From: Chitinophagaceae bacterium
GTDB taxonomy: Bacteria > Bacteroidota > Bacteroidia > Chitinophagales > Chitinophagaceae
DNA: 64,000 bases
NCBI GenBank assembly: GCA_016786885.1
Contig: JAEUVO010000082.1
Span: forward strand, 1-64,000
Direction: 5' to 3'
Made by a program: the position numbers and the translations under genes. The notes under the pieces are model-generated. The model did not search any database, had not been told where the DNA came from, and saw only the letters and a program-made list of their open reading frames with translations. This document shows, piece by piece, positions 8,346-16,505 of this stretch; the first letter of the stretch is position 1; the number at the start of each line of letters is the position of its first letter.

Positions 8346-8945
8346 TTGTCTTTCATAAAGAACATATCCCACACCTCACTAACCGATAAAGAGCTGGTGG
8401 CTCTGTATAAAGAATCGGGCGACATGGCCGTACTGGGCGAGCTATACCAGCGGTACATGGAGCTGGTCTATGGTGTCTGTCTCAAGTATTTTAAAGAACC
8501 GGAAAGGTCGAAAGACAGTGTGATGCTGATATTTGAAGAACTGGTTACAAAGCTGAAAAAGCATGAAGTGGACAATTTCAGGGGCTGGCTGCACCAGTTG
8601 GCTAAAAATCACTGCCTGATGCAGCTGCGGACACCTAAAAACATGAAAACCGTGGAATTCAAGACCGAACTTGTGCAATCGGAAGAAGATGTGCATCTGA
8701 ATGGTGTCCTGGAAAAAGAGGAAAATTTCAAAAAACTGGAATACTGCCTTGGTACACTGACAGATGAACAACGGGAATGTATCCGGCTCTTTTACCTGGA
8801 AGGGAAATCATATAACGAGATCGTAGCCTTGTACGGGATGGAATGGAACCAGGTACGCAGTTTGATACAGAATGGCCGTCGGAATTTAAAGATCTGCATG
8901 GACAAGGCAGGAACAGAGGTTGAAAGCCGGGAACAGGAACAATGA
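8346..8945 (+). CDS. RNA polymerase sigma-70 family (ECF-like) sigma factor
   Basis: 199 aa. Region 2 is visible at about residues 22-95 (ALYKESGDMAVLGELYQRYM, then YGVCLKYFKEPERSKDSV, FRGWLHQLAKNHCLMQLR) and region 4 at about 130-185 (LTDEQRECIRLFYLEGKSYN, IVALYGMEWNQVRSLIQNGR), including its helix-turn-helix. The start is TTG at 8346; no in-frame ATG lies before region 2, so a rare start codon is likely. The next gene, 30 bp downstream, encodes a single-pass membrane protein whose N-terminus looks like an anti-sigma domain, so the pair probably forms a signal-responsive regulator. The target promoters are unknown; the divergent vWA gene is a natural candidate. Confidence 0.88.
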   Translation: MSFIKNISHTSLTDKELVALYKESGDMAVLGELYQRYMELVYGVCLKYFKEPERSKDSVMLIFEELVTKLKKHEVDNFRGWLHQLAKNHCLMQLRTPKNMKTVEFKTELVQSEEDVHLNGVLEKEENFKKLEYCLGTLTDEQRECIRLFYLEGKSYNEIVALYGMEWNQVRSLIQNGRRNLKICMDKAGTEVESREQEQ

Positions 8946-8975
8946 ACGAAAAAAATATGAACTTTGTAACGCCAC

Positions 8976-10364
8976 ATGGCAAATGATAATAACATAAAAG
9001 AATTTACCGCTCTTGATATTGAAAAATATCATAAGGGGTTGCTTTCTCCCAAAGAAATGCATGACATGGAAAAAGCGGCGCTTGACGATCCCTTTCTGGC
9101 AGATGCACTGGAGGGTTATGCCGTTACTGGTGTAAATGTCTCTGCAGATATAGCCGATCTCAAAAGCAGGCTGGCTGAAAGAACAGAAAAAGCAAAAGTA
9201 ATTCCCTTGAATGCAGGCGGACGCTCCGGGATTCCCTGGCTGAGAGCTGCTGCAATGTTTATTATACTGGCAGGCGCAGGTCTGCTCTCTTATCTTTTTA
9301 TATTCAAAAAAGAGGATACAGAGATTGCCAAAGTTGAACAGGTTAAAACTGAACAGCAAAAAGATACAGGCAGTTCGTCTATAAAAAATGATCTGGTTAC
9401 GGATAGTAACACTTCCACCGCAACAGTAGCCACAGGTAAAGGAACGGCAGCTACTGCTGATACAAAAAATAAAATTACAACCGGATCTAATGCCAGTGAA
9501 ACGATCAATGCAGAAGTTGCCACACCTGCCGGTGCTACAGATATAGTACGCCAGGACATTGCGGATGCTTCGAAGAACCTTTCCGTTGAAGAAAAAGAGG
9601 TCAAGTCTGATATAGCTACAACAAAAAAGAAGGAAATAAGCCCTTCAACTCCTGTTGCTGCTATGAAGGATGCAGCCTCCGGTACTATACCTGCTGAAAG
9701 TAATGATGGAAAAACAAGGAGAGCTGTTACCTCTGTCAAGAAACCAGATGATCTTTATAAGAATAGCCACATTTTCCGAGGTCGTGTAACCGATGCCTCC
9801 AATGTAGGTGTACCCTTTGCTAATGTAACCAATGTAGAAGATAATGTAGGTACATATACTGATGCGAAAGGTTATTTCAATCTGACTTCACCCGATACAG
9901 TGTTAAATGTACAGGTACGTTCTATTGGTTTTGAAAGTAATAACCTGCAGCTAAGAAATAATGTACCCAGTAACCAGGTGGTGATGCAGGATGACCGCAG
10001 AAGTTTATCTGAAATGGTGATTAGTAATCAAAAACCCAATGCCGCCCCCCGGGCACAAAATAATAATGTAAAACTGGAAGAACCCGAACCTGCTGACGGA
10101 TGGGATAATTATGATGCCTACCTGGCCAATAACCTCAATGTACCAGACGATTTTACAACAAAACAAAACAGCACTGCCGCTGTGCAGGTTTCCTTTGAAG
10201 TCGATAAAAACGGGGAACCTATTAATATAAGAGTGGAAAAATCTCTCTGCGATAAATGTGATAAAGAAGCTATCCGGCTTATCAAAGAAGGACCCAAATG
10301 GAAACGCAATGCCCGAAAAGGCCGCACTACGGTTACCATACCTTTCAACCAGTTGTTTCGCTAA
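8976..10364 (+). CDS. Anti-sigma-like membrane protein with carboxypeptidase-like and TonB C-terminal-like domains
   Basis: 462 aa. A cytoplasmic N-terminal helical part (about 1-85: DIEKYHKGLLSPKEMHDMEK) resembles anti-sigma N-termini. One membrane helix follows at about 88-111, then a long Ser/Thr/Ala/Lys-rich periplasmic linker (about 112-260) and a carboxypeptidase-like sandwich (about 262-340: RGRVTDASNVGVPFANV). The C-terminal module (about 375-462: VQVSFEVDKNGEPINIRVEK to TVTIPFNQLFR) resembles the TonB C-terminal domain. The architecture couples a periplasmic sensor or TonB-like domain to the sigma factor encoded 30 bp upstream; the regulatory role is inferred from domain order and position. 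Confidence 0.8.
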   Translation: MANDNNIKEFTALDIEKYHKGLLSPKEMHDMEKAALDDPFLADALEGYAVTGVNVSADIADLKSRLAERTEKAKVIPLNAGGRSGIPWLRAAAMFIILAGAGLLSYLFIFKKEDTEIAKVEQVKTEQQKDTGSSSIKNDLVTDSNTSTATVATGKGTAATADTKNKITTGSNASETINAEVATPAGATDIVRQDIADASKNLSVEEKEVKSDIATTKKKEISPSTPVAAMKDAASGTIPAESNDGKTRRAVTSVKKPDDLYKNSHIFRGRVTDASNVGVPFANVTNVEDNVGTYTDAKGYFNLTSPDTVLNVQVRSIGFESNNLQLRNNVPSNQVVMQDDRRSLSEMVISNQKPNAAPRAQNNNVKLEEPEPADGWDNYDAYLANNLNVPDDFTTKQNSTAAVQVSFEVDKNGEPINIRVEKSLCDKCDKEAIRLIKEGPKWKRNARKGRTTVTIPFNQLFR

Positions 10365-10428
10365 CAGGTAAAACTTGTTCCGGGTATTCATCCCATCCAC
10401 TTACCTTCGCATTTCAAAATTGCTTTTT

Positions 10429-11262
10429 ATGAAAAAAATGATTTTCACCTCCCTGGCGGCTTTATGCTTTTTTATTGCTGAAGCCCAGTTAAAAACACCT
10501 GCTCCAAGTACCACACAAACTATCAAACAAGATTTCGGACTTGGTAATATTGAACTCTCCTATTCCCGCCCCGGAATGAAAGGAAGAAAGATATTTGGCG
10601 ACCTGGTGCCTTTTGGTAATGTATGGCGCACCGGTGCCAATAACGCTACTACTATCACTTTCAGTGATGCTGTAACAATCGGTGGTAAAAAAGTTGCTCC
10701 CGGTAAATATGGCCTGCTGAGTATTCCAGACAAAAACAGCTGGACCCTGATCATCTCTAAACAACTGGATGTTACAAGCCCCGCTGGTTACAAACAGGAA
10801 AATGATGTAGCCAGAGTAGAAGTAAAAACAATGAAGATGGGCGACAAAATGGAAACTTTCACCATGCAGTTTGCTGAAGTAAAACCTACCAGTTGTGAAC
10901 TGCACATCATGTGGGAAAATACAGCAGTAGCACTTCCTATCACTACAGATGTTGATGGAAAAGTTATGGCCCAGATCGATCAGCTGATGAATAAGGATAA
11001 CCGCCCTTATTTTAATGCTGCCATGTATTATATGGATAATGGCAAAGATCTTAACCAGGCACTGGCATGGTTTGACAAAGCAGTAGAATTAAATCCTTCT
11101 GCCTTCTGGATCCATCACCAGAGAGCTAATTGCCTTGCAAAACTCGGCAAGAAAGAAGAAGCAAAAGCTGCTGCAGAAAAGTCAAAAGAACTGGCTGCCA
11201 CAGCTAAAAATGATGACTATGTAAAACTGAATGAAAAATTATTGGCTGAACTGAATAAATAG
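10429..11262 (+). CDS. DUF2911 domain protein with C-terminal TPR-like region
   Basis: 277 aa, exported (MKKMIFTSLAALCFFIAEAQ). The DUF2911 domain fills about residues 30-165 (IELSYSRPGMKGRKIFGDLV; FGNVWRTGANNATTITFS; VAPGKYGLLSIPDK). The last about 90 residues contain TPR-like helices (LNQALAWFDKAVELNPSAFW, RANCLAKLGKKEEAKAAAEK). The family is widespread in Bacteroidota and has no established function. The start at 10429 gives a clean signal peptide; a TACCTTCG sequence at 10402-10409 resembles a -7 element, which argues against the upstream in-frame ATG at 10375. Convergent with the symporter gene. Confidence 0.88.
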   Translation: MKKMIFTSLAALCFFIAEAQLKTPAPSTTQTIKQDFGLGNIELSYSRPGMKGRKIFGDLVPFGNVWRTGANNATTITFSDAVTIGGKKVAPGKYGLLSIPDKNSWTLIISKQLDVTSPAGYKQENDVARVEVKTMKMGDKMETFTMQFAEVKPTSCELHIMWENTAVALPITTDVDGKVMAQIDQLMNKDNRPYFNAAMYYMDNGKDLNQALAWFDKAVELNPSAFWIHHQRANCLAKLGKKEEAKAAAEKSKELAATAKNDDYVKLNEKLLAELNK

Positions 11263-11284
11263 TTGACCAAATTTAAAATACAAA

Positions 11285-11311
11285 AAAGCCTTGCCTAAAC
11301 AGCAGGGCTTT
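11285..11311. terminator. Bidirectional hairpin terminator (DUF2911 gene / symporter)
   Basis: AAAGCCTTGC (11285-11294) and GCAGGGCTTT (11302-11311) pair with one wobble around a 7-nt loop, flanked by A-rich sequence on the left and TCTTTTT on the right. It lies between convergent genes and overlaps the last codons of the symporter gene (stop at 11295). Confidence 0.75.
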
Positions 11312-13031
11312 CTTTTTGGACAATTAATTTGTTAAGAAGAAGGCTAAAGAAGATCACTCCAAATGCGCCGATGGGGTTCAACCAAAGAAATCCCATTTTA
11401 AAAATTCCGGCTTTCGTTAAAATAAAAACAGACAACACCAGCAACTCGGCCAGTATGGCGCCCCAAAAAACCACATGGCCGTTCCTGATATTTTTCATAA
11501 AGAAAGCAACAAGGAAAACACCGAGTATAACACCATAGAAAAGTGAACCTAATACATTTACTGCTTCTATCAGGCTGTTACCGATATTATAAGTGAACAT
11601 GGCAACAACAATACAAAAGATACCCCAGGCCAGTGTATACCATTTTGACAATTTATACTGATCCTCTCCCGATTCTTTCTTCTTTGAAAATCGCTTATGA
11701 AAATCCACCATAGTAGAAGAAGACAAGGAATTGATGGCTGCAGCAATACTTCCCCATGAAGCGAGGAAGATAATGGCGATCAATAATCCTACAAGACCGG
11801 CAGGCAAATGATCTACAACAAACCGCAGAAAGATATAATTGGTATCATTGCCATCTCCTCCCACTTCCTTTTTATTCAGCCAGCTTTTTACTTTCCCCCG
11901 CAGACCATCAGATTGTTGCTGTAACTGTTGTAAAGAAGACAATGACTGTTCTTCGAGTTGCTTATTATTATCGTCTGACGCAGTTGCAAAAGCAACAACC
12001 AACTGCTGCTTTTCAGCCGCTAACCGGTTATACTCTTGCTGTACTATCGCAAAGGAATCTTTGTAGATTGACTGTTCCAGTTTTTTTACCTGCACTTCAT
12101 TAAAAAAGATCGGCGCCTTATTGAACTGGTAAAAAGTAAATACCAAAGCGCCTATTAACAGGATGGCAAATTGCATGGGGACTTTTACCAATCCATTCAT
12201 CAACAAACCAAGCCGGCTTTCCCGCAATGATTTAGCAGTAAGATAACGGCCCACCTGGCTCTGATCGGTTCCAAAATAAGAAAGTGCCAGAAAGAAACCT
12301 CCAACTAAACCACTCAATAAATTATACTGATCACTCCAGTTAAATTTCCCATTCTCAAAACCGGTGGTGATAACATTCAGTTTCCCCATTTTGCCACTTA
12401 CTTCCAATGCATCAGTAAAACTTACGTTTGCCGGCAACATGTTTACTACCATATATCCCGCCAAAAACATTCCTGCAAAAATGATGATCAGTTGCAGTTG
12501 TTGTGTATAAGCAACTGCCTTAGCCCCTCCGCTCATTGTATAAATAATGAGCAAGCCCCCCATAAAAATGTTGGTGTAATAAATATTCCAATCAAACAGT
12601 GAAGAAAGAATAATTGAGGGAGCGAATACACTGATACCGGTTGATAGCCCCCGCTGGAGTAGAAACAAAAAAGAAGTAAGTGTCCGGGTTTTACCATCAA
12701 ACCGGTTCTCTAAATATTCATAGGCCGTATACACTTTTAGTTTGCAATAAATGGGAACAAAAAAAATACAGATAACTATCATGGCCAGCGGCAAACCGAA
12801 ATAATACTGAACGAACCGCATACCATCTGTGTATGCCTGTCCCGGCGCTGATAAAAAAGTAATGGCACTTGCCTGTGTACCCATTATGCTCAGTAATACC
12901 AGGCCCCAGGGCATACTCCGGTTACTGAGAAAGTAGCCTTCAAGATTACGGGAAGTACGGCTTTTATACAAGCCATAGGCAATGATAGTCAGCAATGTTA
13001 CCACCAGTATTATCCAATCCAGCCGGCTCAT
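11295..13031 (-). CDS. Sodium:solute symporter (SSS family)
   Basis: 578-aa integral membrane protein of the Na+/solute symporter (SSSF) family. Many hydrophobic helices are visible, with family segments such as NRSMPWGLVLLSIMGTQASA near the N-terminus, SGGAKAVAYTQQLQLIIIFA, and GTDQSQVGRYLTAKSLRESR. A hydrophilic Gln-rich insertion (about residues 325-375, SSLQQLQQQSDG) lies between helices. The substrate cannot be told from sequence. The start codon overlaps the stop of the upstream 41-aa microprotein (ATGA), so its translation is likely coupled to the PIG-L operon read from 15823. Confidence 0.9.
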   Translation of the reverse strand: MSRLDWIILVVTLLTIIAYGLYKSRTSRNLEGYFLSNRSMPWGLVLLSIMGTQASAITFLSAPGQAYTDGMRFVQYYFGLPLAMIVICIFFVPIYCKLKVYTAYEYLENRFDGKTRTLTSFLFLLQRGLSTGISVFAPSIILSSLFDWNIYYTNIFMGGLLIIYTMSGGAKAVAYTQQLQLIIIFAGMFLAGYMVVNMLPANVSFTDALEVSGKMGKLNVITTGFENGKFNWSDQYNLLSGLVGGFFLALSYFGTDQSQVGRYLTAKSLRESRLGLLMNGLVKVPMQFAILLIGALVFTFYQFNKAPIFFNEVQVKKLEQSIYKDSFAIVQQEYNRLAAEKQQLVVAFATASDDNNKQLEEQSLSSLQQLQQQSDGLRGKVKSWLNKKEVGGDGNDTNYIFLRFVVDHLPAGLVGLLIAIIFLASWGSIAAAINSLSSSTMVDFHKRFSKKKESGEDQYKLSKWYTLAWGIFCIVVAMFTYNIGNSLIEAVNVLGSLFYGVILGVFLVAFFMKNIRNGHVVFWGAILAELLVLSVFILTKAGIFKMGFLWLNPIGAFGVIFFSLLLNKLIVQKESPAV

Positions 13032-13153
13032 GCAAATCGTTTGGTGAAAAAATAAAATAGTATGATCAGCAATAACAGGAATAATATGACCAGCGCATAC
13101 CAGCCATTCCAGTTCTTAAAAAATGGCGCCTTATTGTTATCTGGTATTTGCAT
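13028..13153 (-). CDS. 41-aa single-pass membrane microprotein
   Basis: Small ORF found by hand-reading. It encodes a short polar N-terminus (MQIPDNNKAPFFKNWNGWY), a strongly hydrophobic helix (ALVILFLLLLIILFYFF) and a basic tail (TKRFA). Its TGA overlaps the symporter ATG by 4 bp (ATGA), and its ATG lies 4 bp after the stop of the preceding microprotein gene, so it sits exactly in the translational chain. These overlaps and the one clean transmembrane segment argue that it is real. A role in assembling or regulating the symporter is inference. Confidence 0.7.
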   Translation of the reverse strand: MQIPDNNKAPFFKNWNGWYALVILFLLLLIILFYFFTKRFA

Positions 13154-13157
13154 ATGC

Positions 13158-13334
13158 CTATTTCCGGGTGGTTCTTAACCAGCCGGTAAAAACAATTATA
13201 AATCCAAGGACCAGGCCAATTAAAATACCGATCCGTACCCGTTTTATAAGTATGCCAACCACCAGGCCAAGGATAATAGCAAAAATAAAAGCCATTTCTC
13301 CTCTCCTTATGTTCGGTTTTGATTGCCCGGCCAT
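13158..13334 (-). CDS. 58-aa two-helix membrane microprotein
   Basis: Small ORF found by hand-reading. From ATG 13334 it encodes MAGQSKPNIRRGEM, then two hydrophobic segments (AFIFAIILGLVVGILI and IGILIGLVLGFIIVFTGW) separated by a basic loop (KRVR), with a basic C-terminus (LRTTRK). The start overlaps the PIG-L stop as TGATG. An internal ATG at 13295, preceded by a strong AGGAGAGG site, would give 45 aa; either start keeps both helices. Its position between PIG-L and the symporter suggests a membrane partner of one of them. Confidence 0.7.
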   Translation of the reverse strand: MAGQSKPNIRRGEMAFIFAIILGLVVGILIKRVRIGILIGLVLGFIIVFTGWLRTTRK

Positions 13335-15823
13335 CAGAATCCTTTTTTCTTATTTAATGCAATAATATTTGCCAGTAACCGGTAAGCACCCGGCACACCG
13401 GCGGGTAATTCCCGGAAAAATACAATCCCGGTATAAGTAAACCAGCCCTTTCCATATTTAGCTACTAACAAGCTTCCTTCATCGGCTTTTTCTCCGGGGT
13501 CCGCCATACTGACCAGCTTTTCAAACTTACCGGATGTGTCGGTAGCATGATAAATACTTCTCTCTTGTATCCAGCCCTTGAAATCATCCTCGCCGATCTT
13601 GTTTGGAAAATTAAAGACAGGATGCTCTGGTTTCAGTAATGTAACCGGTGCATTCTCATCCGTAACTCTCGTCCTGGTGATATTAAAATTATATGGTCCT
13701 ATTTTGGCTCTTACCGGTCCAATCTGGTTGCTGGTATTATACTGAACGACCAGGTTACCTCCTTCATGCACATACTTCATTAATTTCTCATAGTGCTTGT
13801 TCATCCACTCATGAGTATTATAAGCTCTGACCCCTGTTATAATGGCATCAAACTGTCCAAGGTTATTTCTTGAAAGTTCTTTGTCTGTAAGCAAACTCAC
13901 CTCATACCCCATTTGCTCCAATGCTTCAGGCACCTTATCACCGGCACCGGTAATGTAACCTATTTTCTTATTGTACGTTTTCAGGTCAATATACTTAACT
14001 GCAACTGCAGACTTGTGAAAATAATTGATCCAGGGTATATGGTCATATCTTATCTCATGCTTATCATCTGATACAGGATTCTTTCCCTCTGCCGATACAG
14101 AGAAAAGTAATTCTTCATTTTTCTTCGCTGCATCGCCTGCATATTCAATTTCTGTTACCTGGTTTTTTGCACCAATGCTTAGATTTTTGTTACTGATAGT
14201 TACATTTTTCACTTCTTTTCCTGAAATAGCAGATAATACTTCCACATTCCCATTAAATCCCTTTTTCATACCCCTGGCAGAAATCGTTCCCTTCAGGCTT
14301 GTTTTATCGGGAGAAATAACTTTCACATCTTCCTGCGGGCTTAGTACAACAGGCGGAACAGTTACTAATGGCTGATACAACTCACCTTTTACAGGGTCAG
14401 TAAATTTGTACCGGACAGGTCTTATAAAAGTGAAACGTTCACCATATATTTTTACAACTATAAAAGCACTATAAGCAGGATCTATATCAGGCTCCCCTAT
14501 CTGTAATTGGTCACTTACGTTAAAATATCCCTCCGCCATTTTTTTCTCCAACCAGTAAGGCTGGGTGATCGGGTTTTCTGCCGGTATATAAATCGTTTTG
14601 GAAAAATTCAGGTTCTTATTCCTCTCCAGTGTTCTTGTAAAAGCAGAATCAAAATTATCCACCTGTACTTTCTGCAAAATGGCATCAGTACCCAACCGGT
14701 TATTAAAGGAAAAATTTATTCTGATTGAATCAGTTTGCACGGCAAATTGCTCTGTAGTGGTAGCATCTAAAAATAGTCCACTGCATTGGGCTATCAGTAC
14801 ATATACTTCTTTTTGTTTTTGTGTTTTCCAATAACTATCCGGCAGATTATTTATCGATTTGTATAAATACACCAGGCCTTCTACAGATTTTTCAGGATGT
14901 AAGAGGTCGAAATTCCTGGTAAGCTCATCGATCATTTTGGCAATTACTTCACCACCGGGAACCCTTTTCCAGGTCAGTTCCACTCCATCCATCAGATCAT
15001 TAACCGGCTGATCTCCTTTTGTCGCTTTAAAATATTCTAACGATTCGCCTCTTGATGCAGGCACACCGAAGCCCTGGCTTTTATGCTGGCTTCGGCTTTC
15101 AGCGGCTATCTCTCCGTAACTTTTTCCAAGTAATGGATTATACCCTCCCACATCTATTTTGAACTGATCTTCTCTTGTAGTGTTAGTACCACCAAAATTG
15201 AAAGTATTCCATAGCACTCTTTTTGGCTGCCATACGGTAACATATTTTAACTGCTCGGGAAAACGATTGGGGTCAGCAGCAGCATCAAATGCTTCATTAG
15301 CAAGTATCCCGGATGCCGTGTGATGGCCGTGGCCTCCTTCCCCAGTTACCGGAAATCGGTTAATGATCACATCGGGCTGAAATTTCCTGATTACCCATAC
15401 TACATCACTCAAGATTTTTTCTTTATCCCATTTGGTAAATGTCTCCTGCGGTGTTTTAGAATAACCAAAATCATAAGCTCTTGTAAAAAATTGTTCGCCG
15501 CCATCTATTCTTCTGGCGGCAAGTAGTTCTTGAGTTCGTATCAGTCCTAAGTCAATCCCCTGTTCATCACCGATAAGGTTTTGACCGCCATCACCTCTTG
15601 TTAATGATAAATAACCGGTGCGGTATACCCTGTCCTTCGATAAATAAGTGATCAGTCTTGTATTCTCGTCATCCGGATGTGCTGCTATGTATAATACTGA
15701 ACCAAGCACATTCAGTTTGCGAAGGGCAAGGTACATATCTGCTGATGACCAGCTCTGCGGTGCCTGGCAAAAGCTTGAAAGCTGTAGGCCCAAAAAGAGG
15801 AAAAGGATACAATATTTTCTCAT
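13334..15823 (-). CDS. Secreted PIG-L family deacetylase, long form
   Basis: 829 aa with signal peptide MRKYCILFLFLGLQLSSFC. The N-terminal about 260 residues form a PIG-L (GlcNAc-deacetylase-type) domain with the metal motif AHPDDEN and the downstream GEGGHGHHTAS, giving the usual zinc ligands. A large C-terminal extension (about 300-829) has predicted beta-sandwich regions and then a segment like a class I glutamine-amidotransferase or ThuA fold (KIGYITGAGDKVPEALEQMG, LGQFDAIITGVRAYNTHEWM). The extension makes it over three times longer than the cytoplasmic bacillithiol-type BshB enzymes, so an exported role on sugar or N-acetyl groups is more likely. It heads the operon PIG-L, microprotein, microprotein, symporter. 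Confidence 0.87.
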   Translation of the reverse strand: MRKYCILFLFLGLQLSSFCQAPQSWSSADMYLALRKLNVLGSVLYIAAHPDDENTRLITYLSKDRVYRTGYLSLTRGDGGQNLIGDEQGIDLGLIRTQELLAARRIDGGEQFFTRAYDFGYSKTPQETFTKWDKEKILSDVVWVIRKFQPDVIINRFPVTGEGGHGHHTASGILANEAFDAAADPNRFPEQLKYVTVWQPKRVLWNTFNFGGTNTTREDQFKIDVGGYNPLLGKSYGEIAAESRSQHKSQGFGVPASRGESLEYFKATKGDQPVNDLMDGVELTWKRVPGGEVIAKMIDELTRNFDLLHPEKSVEGLVYLYKSINNLPDSYWKTQKQKEVYVLIAQCSGLFLDATTTEQFAVQTDSIRINFSFNNRLGTDAILQKVQVDNFDSAFTRTLERNKNLNFSKTIYIPAENPITQPYWLEKKMAEGYFNVSDQLQIGEPDIDPAYSAFIVVKIYGERFTFIRPVRYKFTDPVKGELYQPLVTVPPVVLSPQEDVKVISPDKTSLKGTISARGMKKGFNGNVEVLSAISGKEVKNVTISNKNLSIGAKNQVTEIEYAGDAAKKNEELLFSVSAEGKNPVSDDKHEIRYDHIPWINYFHKSAVAVKYIDLKTYNKKIGYITGAGDKVPEALEQMGYEVSLLTDKELSRNNLGQFDAIITGVRAYNTHEWMNKHYEKLMKYVHEGGNLVVQYNTSNQIGPVRAKIGPYNFNITRTRVTDENAPVTLLKPEHPVFNFPNKIGEDDFKGWIQERSIYHATDTSGKFEKLVSMADPGEKADEGSLLVAKYGKGWFTYTGIVFFRELPAGVPGAYRLLANIIALNKKKGF

Positions 15824-15918
15824 CCGGTAAAATTATTCAACGAATATATAAGGTATTTGCCAAGCCGGCAGAACCGGTCGTATAAATTATGGTTTTGAAA
15901 AGATAATTATTAAACTAA

Positions 15919-15949
15919 AAAGCCCCGGCAGGTATTAGGCCGGGGCTTT
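15919..15949 (-). terminator. Strong hairpin terminator downstream of lipoprotein gene
   Basis: AAAGCCCCGGC (15919-15929) and GCCGGGGCTTT (15939-15949) form a perfect 11-bp GC-rich stem with a 9-nt loop. Read on the minus strand it is followed by TTAGTTTAATAATT. It closes the lipoprotein gene ending at 15966 and insulates the PIG-L operon. Confidence 0.85.
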
Positions 15950-15965
15950 CTGTATCAGGATGTCT

Positions 15966-16445
15966 TTACTCCACTTTAAAACCATTTGCCTCTGCATATT
16001 TTTTTTGTGCCCTTTGCATATCTGAGATAGCAGCCTGCTTTTCTCCCACCAGTTTTTGCAATTGCATTACCAATGTTGTTCTTTCTTCAGCCGAAACAGC
16101 CTTGCCTACATTTTTATACCCGGTGTAAATGCTCTTCATGTAATTGAAATATTTCATGACAGCTGTTTTGAAATTATCCGCTTCCTTGGCTTTAGGTACA
16201 TCCATCGCATTGATCTCATCAATTTTATCCTGGATCATTTTTTCCATTTTCTCCCCGGCTACTGCTATACTATCAAACTGCTCCTTATCTGCATACTTTT
16301 CTACCTTGTCTTCTGTCTCCGTAATAAATTTCTCAAGGCTTCTTTCTTTGGCCACTATATTCTGGCTATAATCAAAAGCTGATTTTGATTTACAGGCGAT
16401 AAGGCTGGTAAACAGCAGGCAGGCAATTAATAATTTTTTTACCAT
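15966..16445 (-). CDS. Putative helical lipoprotein of unknown function
   Basis: 159 aa starting MVKKLLIACLLFTSLIAC, with lipobox LIAC, so probably lipid-anchored. The mature protein is almost entirely charged and helical (VAKERSLEKFITETEDKVEK; AGEKMEKMIQDKIDEINAMD), consistent with a small coiled-coil or helical-bundle protein. I do not assign a family. It lies between the M14 peptidase gene and the PIG-L operon on the same strand and has its own strong terminator. Confidence 0.7.
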   Translation of the reverse strand: MVKKLLIACLLFTSLIACKSKSAFDYSQNIVAKERSLEKFITETEDKVEKYADKEQFDSIAVAGEKMEKMIQDKIDEINAMDVPKAKEADNFKTAVMKYFNYMKSIYTGYKNVGKAVSAEERTTLVMQLQKLVGEKQAAISDMQRAQKKYAEANGFKVE

Positions 16446-16505
16446 AGTTGTTTGGTTAAGGTTATTTGAATGTATACAAGATACGATTATAAATTAATTC
16501 ACAAA

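Noticed and set aside
8264..8458. N-terminal extension of the vWA protein to 8458
   Set aside because: It would overlap the divergent sigma-factor gene and bury a good signal peptide; the start at 8263 is preferred.
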